A stretch of 42,113 nucleotides of DNA, taken from positions 1 to 42,113 of the forward strand of contig JAFAID010000188.1 in NCBI GenBank assembly GCA_019236925.1, read 5' to 3'. The DNA comes from Mycobacterium sp. GTDB taxonomy: Bacteria; Actinomycetota; Actinomycetes; Mycobacteriales; Mycobacteriaceae. A program made the position numbers and the translations under genes. Below the pieces are notes generated by a model. It did not search any database. It saw nothing but the letters and a program-made list of their open reading frames with translations, and was not told where the DNA came from. Positions 16,228-23,818 of the stretch are shown in pieces. The number at the start of each line of letters is the position of its first letter. The first letter of the stretch is position 1.

Positions 16228-17507
16228 CCACTCCGGGCCGAGGTTAGCCTCGATGCCGTGCAGGGCAAGGTTCATCTTCGCCAGCCGCCAGGTGGTCGGG
16301 TTCTGCTCCTGACCGAACACCGAGATATCGGAGCGCCGGCCGCCGTGCGCTTCAACGAACTCCTCGGCCTGCACGAACATCCCGCCGCTGCCGCAAGCCG
16401 GGTCAAAGACGCGGCCGTCGAACGGCTCCAGCATTTCCACCATGAGCCGAACCACCGAGCGGGGCGTGTAGAACTCGCCAGCGAGCCTGCCCTCCGCGGT
16501 AGCAAATCTGGCCAGGAAGTACTCGTAAACCCGACCAAGCACGTCTAGGCCCTATGCTCCTCGCCTGCCAAGTCCTTGCGGGAGAAAGTATCGATCAAAC
16601 CGCCGAGCATGGCTGGGGTGAGCTCGCGGCGCGCATAACGCTTCGGCAGCACTTCCCGCAGGCTCGGGTTCTCCTTCTCGATCGCGTCCATCGCAGCATC
16701 GATGCGCTCGCCGATGTCCGACTGTTTCGCCGCCTTGCGCAGGTCGTCCCAACGATGGCCTTCGGGCATCCAGAACACGCCCTCCGAGGTGTATTCGTCG
16801 CGGTCCTCCAGCACGGCCTGCTTCGCCTCATCGGTCGGCATGAAGTAGTCGCTATCCGGGTCGTCGACCAACCGCTGCAATGCCTCTCGCCGCTTGGCGA
16901 AGACGTCGGACACGTACTTGAGAAAGATCAGACCTAGGACGACGTACTTGTATTCAGCAGCGTCCACCCGGCTGCGCAGACTGTCGGCCGCCTCCCAAAG
17001 GGTCGCCTCTAGGGTCTTCTCTTGCCCTGGCCTCTTCTGCCTGGTCGGCTGCGGACCTCTAGTGCTCGTGCCCTCTCGGGTGCCGTCCAAGCCGGTGTCG
17101 CTGGAATGTGCGGGGGCGGCGATCGCCTTCTCGGCTGGTTCGTCATACTGCACTTCACCAGCGGTCACAAACTCTTCCCATACGATCTCCCTTAAGTGCT
17201 TGGTGTTCCTCAGTTCCTTGAGGTATCCGAGTTGCGCTCTGCTACCCCTCAATATGCCCTTCTCACCCCGAGCCCCTTGGAGCTCCAGGACAATCTCCTC
17301 GCGGGACTCGCCGGCGGTTCTAAGCCATGAATCCAGCAGAGTCGGCCACGCATCGCGTATGAAGTCGACGGTCGGTCGGGCACCAAAAACCCTTTGGAGC
17401 ACAGCGGCAGGCTCGCCGTCCTGCTCGTCCTCATCTACAAGGTCACGGCAGAGGGCCTTTAGGACCGATGACGGCAAGTTTGACCATTTGAATTTGAACC
17501 TTGGCAC
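16228..17507 (-). pseudogene. hsdM: Type I restriction-modification methyltransferase HsdM, broken
   Basis: The minus strand encodes an HsdM subunit in two frames. The first (from about 17507) has an unfamiliar domain of about 150 residues and then the HsdM helical domain starting LEATLWEAADSLRSRVDAA and running to LIDTFSRKDLAGEE. Near 16545 a one-base loss moves the reading to a frame that continues [29 protein letters not shown] and [11 protein letters not shown], the SAM-binding motif. Homology ends near 16228, before the catalytic NPPF motif. With a frameshift and a missing catalytic end it cannot methylate. No HsdS or HsdR is visible. The frame opens with TTG at 17531; GTG at 17507 is a better start. 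Confidence 0.8.
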
Positions 17508-17681
17508 CCAACCCACTGGTCTAGGGCACAACTCCCGATGAGCTACCCACCCTCGCGCGGGCAGCGCGGCGATGCCCGGACTTTTGCACCTGGGAGCGTA
17601 TGCCCGGCAACTCGCCTATCCCGAGCTGACTTTAGCTGCCGCTGCAGGTAGGGACGGTCAAACCAGTGATTTCTCAGGGCC

Positions 17682-18005
17682 TCACAGCCCCTGCTCGACG
17701 AACCACGCGGCCGCATCCGCACCCGTAAACCGCATCGAACCATTTGGCGACACGACGACCCGGTCAAACATGTCCGCCGACCCCGGCTGATGCGGCGCCG
17801 GCAACCACGAGACGCACACGTCGATGGGCGTACCGGCGCGCGATGCGTTCAACTGCGCCTGCCGCGGGTACGGGCGGTCCGGGTCGTGACGGCGCCAACC
17901 CTGAGACAACCAGCCTTCGAAGTCACGTTCCTCCTGCTCGCACAGCGATTCATAAAGGCCGTGCACCGAGCCAGACTGATCCGCCGCCCCGGCGTCCCGT
18001 GCCAT
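17682..18005 (-). CDS. Small phage-satellite protein, unrecognised
   Basis: A 107-residue acidic protein with no domain I recognise; CEQEERDFEGWLSQGWRRHDPD and a C-terminal TGADAAAWFVEQGL are its most distinctive parts. Its ATG overlaps the stop of the upstream gene (ATGA), so it is translated with the probable small terminase. It is the last gene of the leftward satellite operon before the hsdM remnant, and possibly the point where capsid genes were lost. Confidence 0.6.
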   Translation of the reverse strand: MARDAGAADQSGSVHGLYESLCEQEERDFEGWLSQGWRRHDPDRPYPRQAQLNASRAGTPIDVCVSWLPAPHQPGSADMFDRVVVSPNGSMRFTGADAAAWFVEQGL

Positions 18006-18373
18006 CAGAACGCACCCTGACGGGCCGCGGCCCGCGCAGCGTCACGGCGGTCCCACCGGGCACGCACCGCCCGCTGATGCTGCTCCGATTTCGCGGTGGC
18101 GTCGCCCACCTGGACGCGGCCGAGATGGTCGCCGACGGCCTTATCCAGTGCGCGAAGCTCGGCCGAGATTTTCACCACGATCGTGGCCCGGTTCTCGCCA
18201 GTCAGCTCCACGTCCAGTTGCCGCTGCAGCAACTCGACACGATCCGCGGCCCGCGCAGCGGCCGCCAGGTGGTGCTCTTCGGCCTCCGTCCACACCAGGT
18301 TGCGCCCAGACTCCTTGCCGACACGGGTTAGCGCGGCATCCATCTGCGCCCGTAGGCGTTCACCAGAACTCAT
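18005..18373 (-). CDS. Probable phage terminase small subunit
   Basis: A 122-residue, mostly helical protein. LVWTEAEEHHLAAAARAADR, ISAELRALDKAVGDHL and the basic tail VRARWDRRDAARAAARQ are the pattern of small terminase proteins of mycobacterial prophages and of the phiRv1/phiRv2 elements, where it selects the DNA to package. In a satellite without its own large terminase the small one would redirect a helper phage's packaging machine; that role is inferred. It overlaps the gene downstream. The identification rests on pattern only. Confidence 0.55.
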   Translation of the reverse strand: MSSGERLRAQMDAALTRVGKESGRNLVWTEAEEHHLAAAARAADRVELLQRQLDVELTGENRATIVVKISAELRALDKAVGDHLGRVQVGDATAKSEQHQRAVRARWDRRDAARAAARQGAF

Positions 18374-18503
18374 ATCTTCCCTACTCGAAAAATCGGGGCG
18401 TAATACGCGAACAGGCCCACGCTATGTACGGCCCGGGGCCGCCAACCTGCGCACGGGGATCTCCCCCTCCCCTTCTACCGTTGGAAGTTCGCTTGTCCAC
18501 GAG

Positions 18504-19151
18504 CTATCCGAACGTAGCGATCGCGGAAGACCCGACAGGCGCCGAAGGCTGCAACCCCTCACCGTTGGCAGTCCTGTGCAGCCTGGCGACCGAGGTGTCT
18601 CCGAGAAGCGTGCGCAGCTCGGGCGGCATGGGCAGACTGAACAGGGCTGTCACCGCGGTTTTCAGCATGGCGCCACTAGGCAAGGCGTTAAGCTCGTCGA
18701 GGTCATCCGCGAGACCAGCTGCCTCGGCGTAACTTTCGGTGACGTTCTGCCATTTCTTACTGTGCGCGTAACCGGCGACAGCGCGCGCCAACAGGGTGTC
18801 GCCTTTTTCGGTGGCGCGAGCGAGCATCGCCTCAGCGTCATCAGCGTTGGCCAGTTTGGCGGCCCGGTCCTCCGCGTCACGGTATACGAGAATTGTTGCG
18901 GGATCGGCACGGTTGGGAATCCCGAACAGTTTCGCAGTGAGCTTCAAGCGCACGTCTTCGTTGTCGACACTGAAGTTGGTGCGTAGCGAATCGGCTTGCC
19001 TGCGATGCACGAGCAGGGTTTTCGCAAGTTCCTGGGCTCGGCCGCTTTCACTGTACTTGGGGTTGTTTCGGATCTGGTTGACCTCCCGTTGGAGGCTATC
19101 CCGTATCTCAGACATCTTGCGTTTCGCTTGGTCAAACTGGATGGAAGGCAT
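18504..19151 (-). CDS. Phage-satellite protein with coiled-coil N-terminus
   Basis: A 215-residue protein. The first 60 residues are charged and helical (QAKRKMSEIRDSLQREVNQI), likely a coiled coil, followed by an alanine-rich helical middle (NADDAEAMLARATEKGDTLL). No enzyme motif is visible. Its place between a DNA-binding protein and the probable small terminase suggests a scaffold, tail-related or regulatory role, but I cannot choose among these. The start at 19151 lies 21 bases after the upstream stop, in line with an operon. Confidence 0.6.
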   Translation of the reverse strand: MPSIQFDQAKRKMSEIRDSLQREVNQIRNNPKYSESGRAQELAKTLLVHRRQADSLRTNFSVDNEDVRLKLTAKLFGIPNRADPATILVYRDAEDRAAKLANADDAEAMLARATEKGDTLLARAVAGYAHSKKWQNVTESYAEAAGLADDLDELNALPSGAMLKTAVTALFSLPMPPELRTLLGDTSVARLHRTANGEGLQPSAPVGSSAIATFG

Positions 19152-19172
19152 TGTGGTGCTGGCCCTTTCGGT

Positions 19173-19700
19173 TTAGGCGCTAAGCGCCAGTGCTTGCAAG
19201 TGGTTGCGGTTGATCAGCCAGCGGCTGCCATGGCGCGTGGCGGGTAGCTTCCCCGTCGTTATCCGTTTGCGAATCGCCCGGTCTGTTACCCCGAGCAACA
19301 CGGCTGCCGTACTGGTACTCATCCACGTCTCCAATTCTTGCGTACGATGTTGCCTTTCAGCCACTTTCGATCCGCTCCCGGAACTGGGACTTAAGGCGGC
19401 GATATGCAATGCAGCCAAAACCTCATACGCCAGAGGGTCGCTATCGCGGACAGAGATGCGGGGAGCATTGGTCAAGGTCGCCTGCCTCTTAAGCCATGCG
19501 GCGATGCGCGGCGGGACAGCGACGCGGCCATCTGGCAGGATGTGCCGGCCGATCCGCTGTGCCCAATCCCCATCGCTGGCCATTGCGCCGCGGCCCAGGT
19601 TGGCCTTCGGACCGGGATGGGCGGGCCTGTAGCCCGTTGGAGTCAGGCTGATTTCGTCGGCGGGCCGGTCGAACGGCGCTGTGTAGTGGTCGGCGGTCAT
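19173..19700 (-). CDS. HTH DNA-binding protein of the satellite
   Basis: A 175-residue protein with an excisionase-type helix-turn-helix at the C-terminus: MSTSTAAVLLGVTDRAIRKR followed by LPATRHGSRWLINRNHL. The N-terminal 110 residues are of unknown fold, with a DGRVAVPPRIAAWLKRQA stretch. It could regulate the late part of the operon or assist in replication. Twelve bases separate it from the zinc-motif gene upstream. In the phiRv elements proteins with this HTH occupy the same position, a comparison from memory. Confidence 0.65.
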   Translation of the reverse strand: MTADHYTAPFDRPADEISLTPTGYRPAHPGPKANLGRGAMASDGDWAQRIGRHILPDGRVAVPPRIAAWLKRQATLTNAPRISVRDSDPLAYEVLAALHIAALSPSSGSGSKVAERQHRTQELETWMSTSTAAVLLGVTDRAIRKRITTGKLPATRHGSRWLINRNHLQALALSA

Positions 19701-19712
19701 GGTTTCCCTCTC

Positions 19713-19955
19713 TTACTTGGTGGATTTCTTGGCGGCGGCACGTGCCGCTGCTCGGTCTGCGTTGCAACGGCGAAACATGCGCCGCGGGTGCTGGCGGCGG
19801 TCGCCCTGCCACCAGTAGGTGTTTTCCTCGTCGAACTTGTGGCCGTGGATGCAGTGCGTGCGTTCGGCATTGGCCTTGCAGGCGCCGGGCAGCCGGGTGT
19901 TCTGGTGCGGGGTCGCAGTGGTCGAGCGGGCCAGATGCGCCGCGGTGTTGGCCAT
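19713..19955 (-). CDS. Small zinc-motif phage protein
   Basis: An 80-residue basic protein. CKANAERTHCIHGHKFDEEN followed 20 residues later by RRMFRRCNADRAA forms the cysteine-histidine pattern seen in short HNH-like or zinc-ribbon proteins of actinophages. It probably binds DNA. I chose the ATG at 19955, as it precedes the conserved part directly and lies just past the GTGCCC repeat array; the open frame continues upstream through the array to 20207, but that part only translates the repeats. Confidence 0.6.
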   Translation of the reverse strand: MANTAAHLARSTTATPHQNTRLPGACKANAERTHCIHGHKFDEENTYWWQGDRRQHPRRMFRRCNADRAAARAAAKKSTK

Positions 19956-19980
19956 GGTTGCGGTTTCACTTTCTGTCGGT

Positions 19981-20164
19981 GGGCACGGGCATGCGGCACG
20001 CGTCCTTAAGGGACGCGCGTGCCGTGCCCTGCATCTGCAGCCGTGTTGTGCCCGCCGTGCCCAGTTGCGTGCCCGCTTGACCTGCGCCTTCCGTTGGCCC
20101 CCGTGCCCGCGTGCCAGGCTGAGTGCCCGCTGCTGAAATTCGCGCGTGCCCCCGCCGCGTGCCC
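19981..20164. repeat. GTGCCC iteron-like array with hairpin, candidate replication origin
   Basis: GTGCCC (or GTGCC) occurs at 20019, 20024, 20048, 20057, 20069, 20103, 20111, 20123, 20146 and 20159, all in the same direction, and the reverse GGGCAC at 19981. Many steps are 8-13, 23-24 or 34 bases, that is near multiples of a helical turn. At 19995-20023 GGCACGCGTCC and GGACGCGCGTGCC form a near-perfect inverted repeat around TTAAG. The array lies directly downstream of the replication ATPase gene, where satellites such as SaPIs carry their origin. A function as origin is inferred. Confidence 0.6.
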
Positions 20165-20176
20165 GTGTCAGGTGTG

Positions 20177-21898
20177 CTAGCAATCGCCATCGTCGGATAC
20201 CTCCCACCGCTGCGGTTGGCTGTCGGCGACGAGCACCAGGCGGCCGACGCGGGCCAGGCTTTGCAGCGAGCGGCGCGCCGTTTCCTTCTGCGGCCGGGTA
20301 GGCGGCGTGCCGGCGGGCAGCCCGTTAGCCGCTGCGCTGACGGCGGCGACTGTCGCGCCGGTCACGGTGCCCGCGGCCAGCTTTGCGGCGGCGGTGTAGT
20401 GCCGCTCGACAACGGGGTCGATGGCGGCGGCCGGCTCGGTGCGGTCGGCGGTGACGCGCCAAGCCGCGGTGCCGGTGTCGGTGTCGGGCGGGTCGAGGGT
20501 GAATGTGCCGGCGAACTGGCGGCGGCCGTCGGCGCGGGGGCAGTGCTGGCGCAGCCCGCCGGGCCGGTCTTTGTTGATCCACAGCTCGGCGGCGCCGCCC
20601 TGGCCGGGTGCGAACGTCTGGCGGCGCATCACGTTGATCGACACACCGCTGATGGCCCGCCGCTTTGCCATCGTGCCGCCCGCACCGTAGGAGCGGCTCT
20701 CGCGGCCTTTGGCTTGGTGGTCGATCAGCAGCACGGCGGCGCCACCACGTTCCAGCGGCGCGGCGGTGCGTTGCATGATGGCGGTGTAGTCGTCGGCGCT
20801 GTCGGAGCTGCCCGAGAACAGCGGCAGCAGCTCGCCCACGCAGTCGATGAGCACGAGCGTCGCCCAGCCGGCGCAGTCGGCGACGATGTTGCACACCTCG
20901 GCGGCGTCGTCGGGTTCGATGTGGCGGAACTTGTCGGGGTTGGTGATCGTGTCGCGCGGCGCGCCGAGCATCAGCAGCCGTTGCGCTGTCTCGATGGCGC
21001 CGTTGTTGTCGAGGTCGAGGAACAGCACGGCGCCGCCGGCGGCCAGGTGCTCGGCGGCGGCCGCAAGCGCGACCATCGTCTTGCCGTCCTCGGGGTCGCC
21101 GTAGAACTCGTTCCGCTTGCCGGGGTAGATGATCGCGCGGCCGTCGGCGCGGCGCAGGATGGTCGGCGCCGGCGGGTCGGGCAGGCCGCCGGCCAGCAGC
21201 GCCGCGAAGTCGGTGTACCGAGGCGGCCGCCGGCCGCCGTTACCACTGCCAGCGGCGTCGGGGTCGGGCCCGAAGTCGGTGTTGCCGTGGCCGTTGGTGT
21301 CGCCGTCGGGGATTCCGGCCGCGCCGTGCTGGTCGGCGCCGGCGGCCGCCGAGCGCAACGTGCCGTCGATCTCGCGGTCGTCGAGGCCGCAAGCGCGGCC
21401 AGCGTCGGCCATTGTGTCGGTGACGATCTGGCGGTCGATGCCGGCAGCGTCGGCTACCCGGTAGGCGCGCAACGCATTCGCGTTTAGCGTGTGGTTGCGG
21501 GCGCCCTCGGGCGTTCCGGCCACCTCACGGGCCACTTCGGCGAGCGTGGCGGCGGCGTAGGCGCGGTTGCGGTCGGTGGTGTCGATCGGCGCCGCCGCGA
21601 TGGCCGGCCGATCGGCGCTGTTGGCCGGGCGGCGCAGGAGCTTGCCGTGGCCGCGGTCGGTGAGCCGCTGCACCAGCGAGTGCGGCCGCTCAGCGCTGTT
21701 GGGCTTGCCGTTAAACCAGCGGTCAAACTGTGCCACGATGTCGCGGTCCGCCCGCTGCTGTGCGGCGTTCCTGCCGGTTTCCACCCACTCGCGGAAGTCA
21801 AAGCCGTCGGTGGCGTCAGCTATGCTGGTGGCGTTGGGGTTTGATACGGAGGCCGTCCCGTTGCAGTCGGGGCGGCCTTCCTCGTTCTTGTCGCCCAT
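20177..21898 (-). CDS. Replication AAA ATPase (RepA/helicase-like) of the satellite
   Basis: A 573-residue protein. Residues about 110-190 resemble the PriCT helical domain that follows primase-polymerases (HTLNANALRAYRVADAAGI). The ATPase has Walker A GDPEDGKTM near 267-275, VLFLDLDNN, and Walker B WATLVLIDCVGELL near 340, followed by LLIDHQAKGRESRSYG, the pattern of RecA-like replicative helicases of the RepA class. No primase-polymerase domain precedes it. The C-terminal 120 residues contain a winged-helix-like part. It likely opens the origin and drives copying of the excised element. The ATG at 21898 has a GAAAGG ribosome site. The gene is the second in the leftward operon after xis. Confidence 0.82.
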   Translation of the reverse strand: MGDKNEEGRPDCNGTASVSNPNATSIADATDGFDFREWVETGRNAAQQRADRDIVAQFDRWFNGKPNSAERPHSLVQRLTDRGHGKLLRRPANSADRPAIAAAPIDTTDRNRAYAAATLAEVAREVAGTPEGARNHTLNANALRAYRVADAAGIDRQIVTDTMADAGRACGLDDREIDGTLRSAAAGADQHGAAGIPDGDTNGHGNTDFGPDPDAAGSGNGGRRPPRYTDFAALLAGGLPDPPAPTILRRADGRAIIYPGKRNEFYGDPEDGKTMVALAAAAEHLAAGGAVLFLDLDNNGAIETAQRLLMLGAPRDTITNPDKFRHIEPDDAAEVCNIVADCAGWATLVLIDCVGELLPLFSGSSDSADDYTAIMQRTAAPLERGGAAVLLIDHQAKGRESRSYGAGGTMAKRRAISGVSINVMRRQTFAPGQGGAAELWINKDRPGGLRQHCPRADGRRQFAGTFTLDPPDTDTGTAAWRVTADRTEPAAAIDPVVERHYTAAAKLAAGTVTGATVAAVSAAANGLPAGTPPTRPQKETARRSLQSLARVGRLVLVADSQPQRWEVSDDGDC

Positions 21899-21955
21899 CG
21901 TTGGCGTTGCCTTTCGGGGTTCGGTGCAGCCGGGGTCCGAAAGTGGTTGTCGCGT

Positions 21956-22162
21956 CTACGTGTTGGTTCCGCAGGCCGCAGCGGTGAGGCTGTCCACGTA
22001 CTGCCGGATGGACTCGGCCGTAATGAACGACCTCCGACCGATGTTCACCTTCGTCAGTCGCTTGGTGGTGATTAGTTCGTACAGGGTGGTGCGCCCGATG
22101 CCCCCGAGCGCGGTCATGGCTTCGTCGTGCGGTACGAGGATTCGGGGTTGCTGCTTCATCAA
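21956..22162 (-). CDS. xis: Excisionase-like helix-turn-helix protein
   Basis: A 68-residue DNA-binding protein of the MerR/HTH-17 class: LVPHDEAMTALGGIGRTTLY followed by NIGRRSFITAESIRQYVDSL. It would work with the integrase at 22418-23557 to excise the island. It is the first gene of the leftward replication operon, 113 bases after the second of two tandem palindromes that probably regulate it. Two adjacent ATGs (22162, 22159) are possible starts. Confidence 0.85.
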   Translation of the reverse strand: MMKQQPRILVPHDEAMTALGGIGRTTLYELITTKRLTKVNIGRRSFITAESIRQYVDSLTAAACGTNT

Positions 22163-22275
22163 TCTTCCTTTCGCTGACGCCCGCTAGGGTTTGCGGTGCG
22201 CTTGCTACTTGATGACGCTACGTGTGGTGGGCGATGCGCCGCAAAGTTTATGAACCTGAAATCGGTTGTGCACCA

Positions 22276-22313
22276 TGTAGATTGGTCTACAGCTGCTTGT
22301 AGATTGGTCTACA
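22276..22313. promoter_or_regulatory. Two tandem palindromic operators
   Basis: TGTAGATTGGTCTACA occurs at 22276-22291 and again at 22298-22313. Each copy is a palindrome (TGTAGA / TCTACA with a TTGG centre) and the centres are 22 bases apart, two turns of the helix. They lie in the only long intergenic gap of the satellite, between int and xis, where an early promoter should be. Two identical palindromes on one face of the DNA are typical of cooperative repressor sites. No repressor gene is evident next to them. Confidence 0.7.
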
Positions 22314-22417
22314 GGCTGTCTGGCTGCACTAAGCGCATAGCCGCAGCTAGCACGGCTGCAAAATCATCGGGTCCGAGAAACGCAACCCACGCAGTTAGCT
22401 ACAGGCAGTGACGAACG

Positions 22418-23557
22418 TCACAAGCCGAGGCGGCCGGCCAGCCCATCCACTGCCGCCCGGGCGGTGTCATCGGAAGTGTGTCCGTAGACGTCGCCGGTGA
22501 TGGCGATCGAGCTATGGCCGAGCAGATCAGACACTGCCTTGATATGCACGCCCGACTCCAGCCAATCAACGGCTGCGGAATGTCGAAGCGTATGCGTCCC
22601 AATGCCTTCCACTTTAGTGGCCTTCGCTGCCACCTCGACCACGCGCAGCAAGTTGCGTGGATCGACCGCACTGCCCAGCTCGGTGGTAAACACCAAACCG
22701 GTGTCCCGCCACTGGTTTCCGGCGTGCAGGCGCTCCTCCAGCTGTGTCTTGCGGTGCTTCTTGAGCAATGCCACCAGCGTCGTCGACAACGGGACCGTGC
22801 GCCGGGACCGCTCGGTCTTCGGTTCGGTGGTCACCAGCTCGCCGTCGACGCGGCTCATGGTGGCGGTAACCCGCATCGTGCCGGCGTCGAGGTCTACGGC
22901 GTCCCAGGCAAGCGCGGCGGCCTCACCGCGGCGGATCCCGGTGCCCGCCATCAGCACTAGCGCCGGGTAGTACCGCGACGCCTCAGCGGCCCGCAGCAGC
23001 GCCGTCACGGTGTCGGCTGGTAGATACTTCGCCTCGCGCCGTTGGACCCCAGGACGGCCGACCTGGGCCGCCGGATTGCGCGCCAGCAGCCCGTCACGCA
23101 CCGCGCCGTCGAGCGCGAGCCGAAGCACGGTGTAGATGGAGCGGATCGTCGAGTCGGACAGCTTGGCCTCGCGGAGCGCCAAGATCAGCGCCTCGATGTG
23201 ATGCGGGCGCAGCCGGTCCAGTGACATGCGACCAATCGTGGCCGGCTCGAGATGCTTACGGCTCAGGCAGTCGTACAGCGACCTGGTGGCGGGTGCGCGG
23301 TCGCTGACGGCCAGCGTCGTGGTGCGCCAGCGTTCCAACCACGCGGCCACGGTCACGGTGGCATCGCGGGCCGGCTTGCCAGCGTCGAGGCGGTCGCGGA
23401 CCTTCTTCAGCTCGGTGAGTGCCGCCTTCTGCGTTTTGCCGTAGACCGCGACGCGCTTGCGCTGGCCGGTGTCCTGGTCGGTGTAGGTGAGGCGAGCTTC
23501 CCAGCGGCCATCAGCCCGCTTATAGATGGTGCCTTGGCCAGCTGCGCGCTTACCCAT
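22418..23557 (-). CDS. int: Tyrosine integrase of the island
   Basis: A 379-residue tyrosine recombinase. The N-terminal arm-binding domain starts GKRAAGQGTIYKRADGRWEA and is followed by a SAM-like domain near residues 60-145. Catalytic residues are in place: Arg in GTGIRRGEAAAL, Lys near TEPKTERSRRTVPL, HTLRHSAAVDW, GHSSIAITGDVY with the nucleophilic tyrosine. It lies 90 bases left of the att repeat in the tRNA-Pro gene and reads away from it. It differs from the phiRv2 integrase and from the AICE integrase. The frame is open to 23635; I chose the ATG at 23557, just before GKRAAGQG, though 23566 is possible. Confidence 0.93.
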   Translation of the reverse strand: MGKRAAGQGTIYKRADGRWEARLTYTDQDTGQRKRVAVYGKTQKAALTELKKVRDRLDAGKPARDATVTVAAWLERWRTTTLAVSDRAPATRSLYDCLSRKHLEPATIGRMSLDRLRPHHIEALILALREAKLSDSTIRSIYTVLRLALDGAVRDGLLARNPAAQVGRPGVQRREAKYLPADTVTALLRAAEASRYYPALVLMAGTGIRRGEAAALAWDAVDLDAGTMRVTATMSRVDGELVTTEPKTERSRRTVPLSTTLVALLKKHRKTQLEERLHAGNQWRDTGLVFTTELGSAVDPRNLLRVVEVAAKATKVEGIGTHTLRHSAAVDWLESGVHIKAVSDLLGHSSIAITGDVYGHTSDDTARAAVDGLAGRLGL

Positions 23558-23646
23558 GACGAGCATGCTACGCCCGTTGTCGTCAGCGTTGTCGTCAGAC
23601 CGCTTTCTCGCTGCTCGTCGAGGTGGTGAAAACATCTCTGACCTGT

Positions 23647-23689
23647 GTCGGGCTGACAGGATTTGAACCTGCGACCACTTGACCCCCAG
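23647..23689 (-). repeat. att repeat within the intact tRNA-Pro gene
   Basis: Same 43-bp sequence as 9147-9189. It covers the tRNA from the anticodon loop to the 3' end plus one base. Since the intact tRNA keeps its full sequence, the element must carry a matching 3' end, the usual way a tRNA gene survives integration. Confidence 0.92.
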
Positions 23690-23721
23690 TCAAGTGCGCT
23701 ACCAAACTGCGCCACAGCCCG
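23648..23721 (-). tRNA. tRNA-Pro(GGG)
   Basis: The minus strand folds into a standard cloverleaf of 74 bases. The acceptor stem is CGGGCTG with CAGCCCG and discriminator A. The anticodon arm is CTTGA-CTGGGGG-TCAAG, with anticodon GGG, reading proline codons CCC and CCU. The T arm contains the GGTTCAAATCC consensus. CCA is not encoded. Its 3' part is duplicated at 9147-9189, which identifies it as the integration target. The AraC-type gene begins about 100 bases to the right on the other strand. Confidence 0.96.
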
Positions 23722-23818
23722 GTGCCGACGACGAGTCGCCAGCAGCAGGTGGAAAGCCTACAGCAGATCGCGAAGCTCGCTCCAACCCAACCCAACGCGA
23801 CGTGGCACGATCGCGCAG

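Larger units (their letters stand above)
9190..23646. mobile_element. att-bounded genomic island with phage-satellite module
   Basis: The region lies between the two 43-bp tRNA-Pro repeats and has its own integrase beside the intact tRNA. The right part (17682-23557) is a compact leftward satellite-like module in the manner of the phiRv elements: int, xis, replication ATPase, DNA-binding proteins and a probable small terminase, with no capsid, protease or tail genes in view. The left part mixes intact accessory genes, two PPE genes and several broken genes. Whether all 14.5 kb moves as one unit is inferred from the repeats alone; the left part may be older chromosomal or island debris caught between two integration events. 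Confidence 0.65.

Noticed and set aside
19966..20190. 74-residue frame that overlaps the end of the replication ATPase gene
   Set aside because: It is made almost wholly of the GTGCCC repeats read backwards (many G-T pairs), so I treat it as a by-product of the array. It remains possible, since its start overlaps the ATPase stop.
20123..21487. 454-residue plus-strand frame
   Set aside because: Antisense of the replication ATPase, rich in V, G and A with no domain; the minus-strand protein has Walker motifs.
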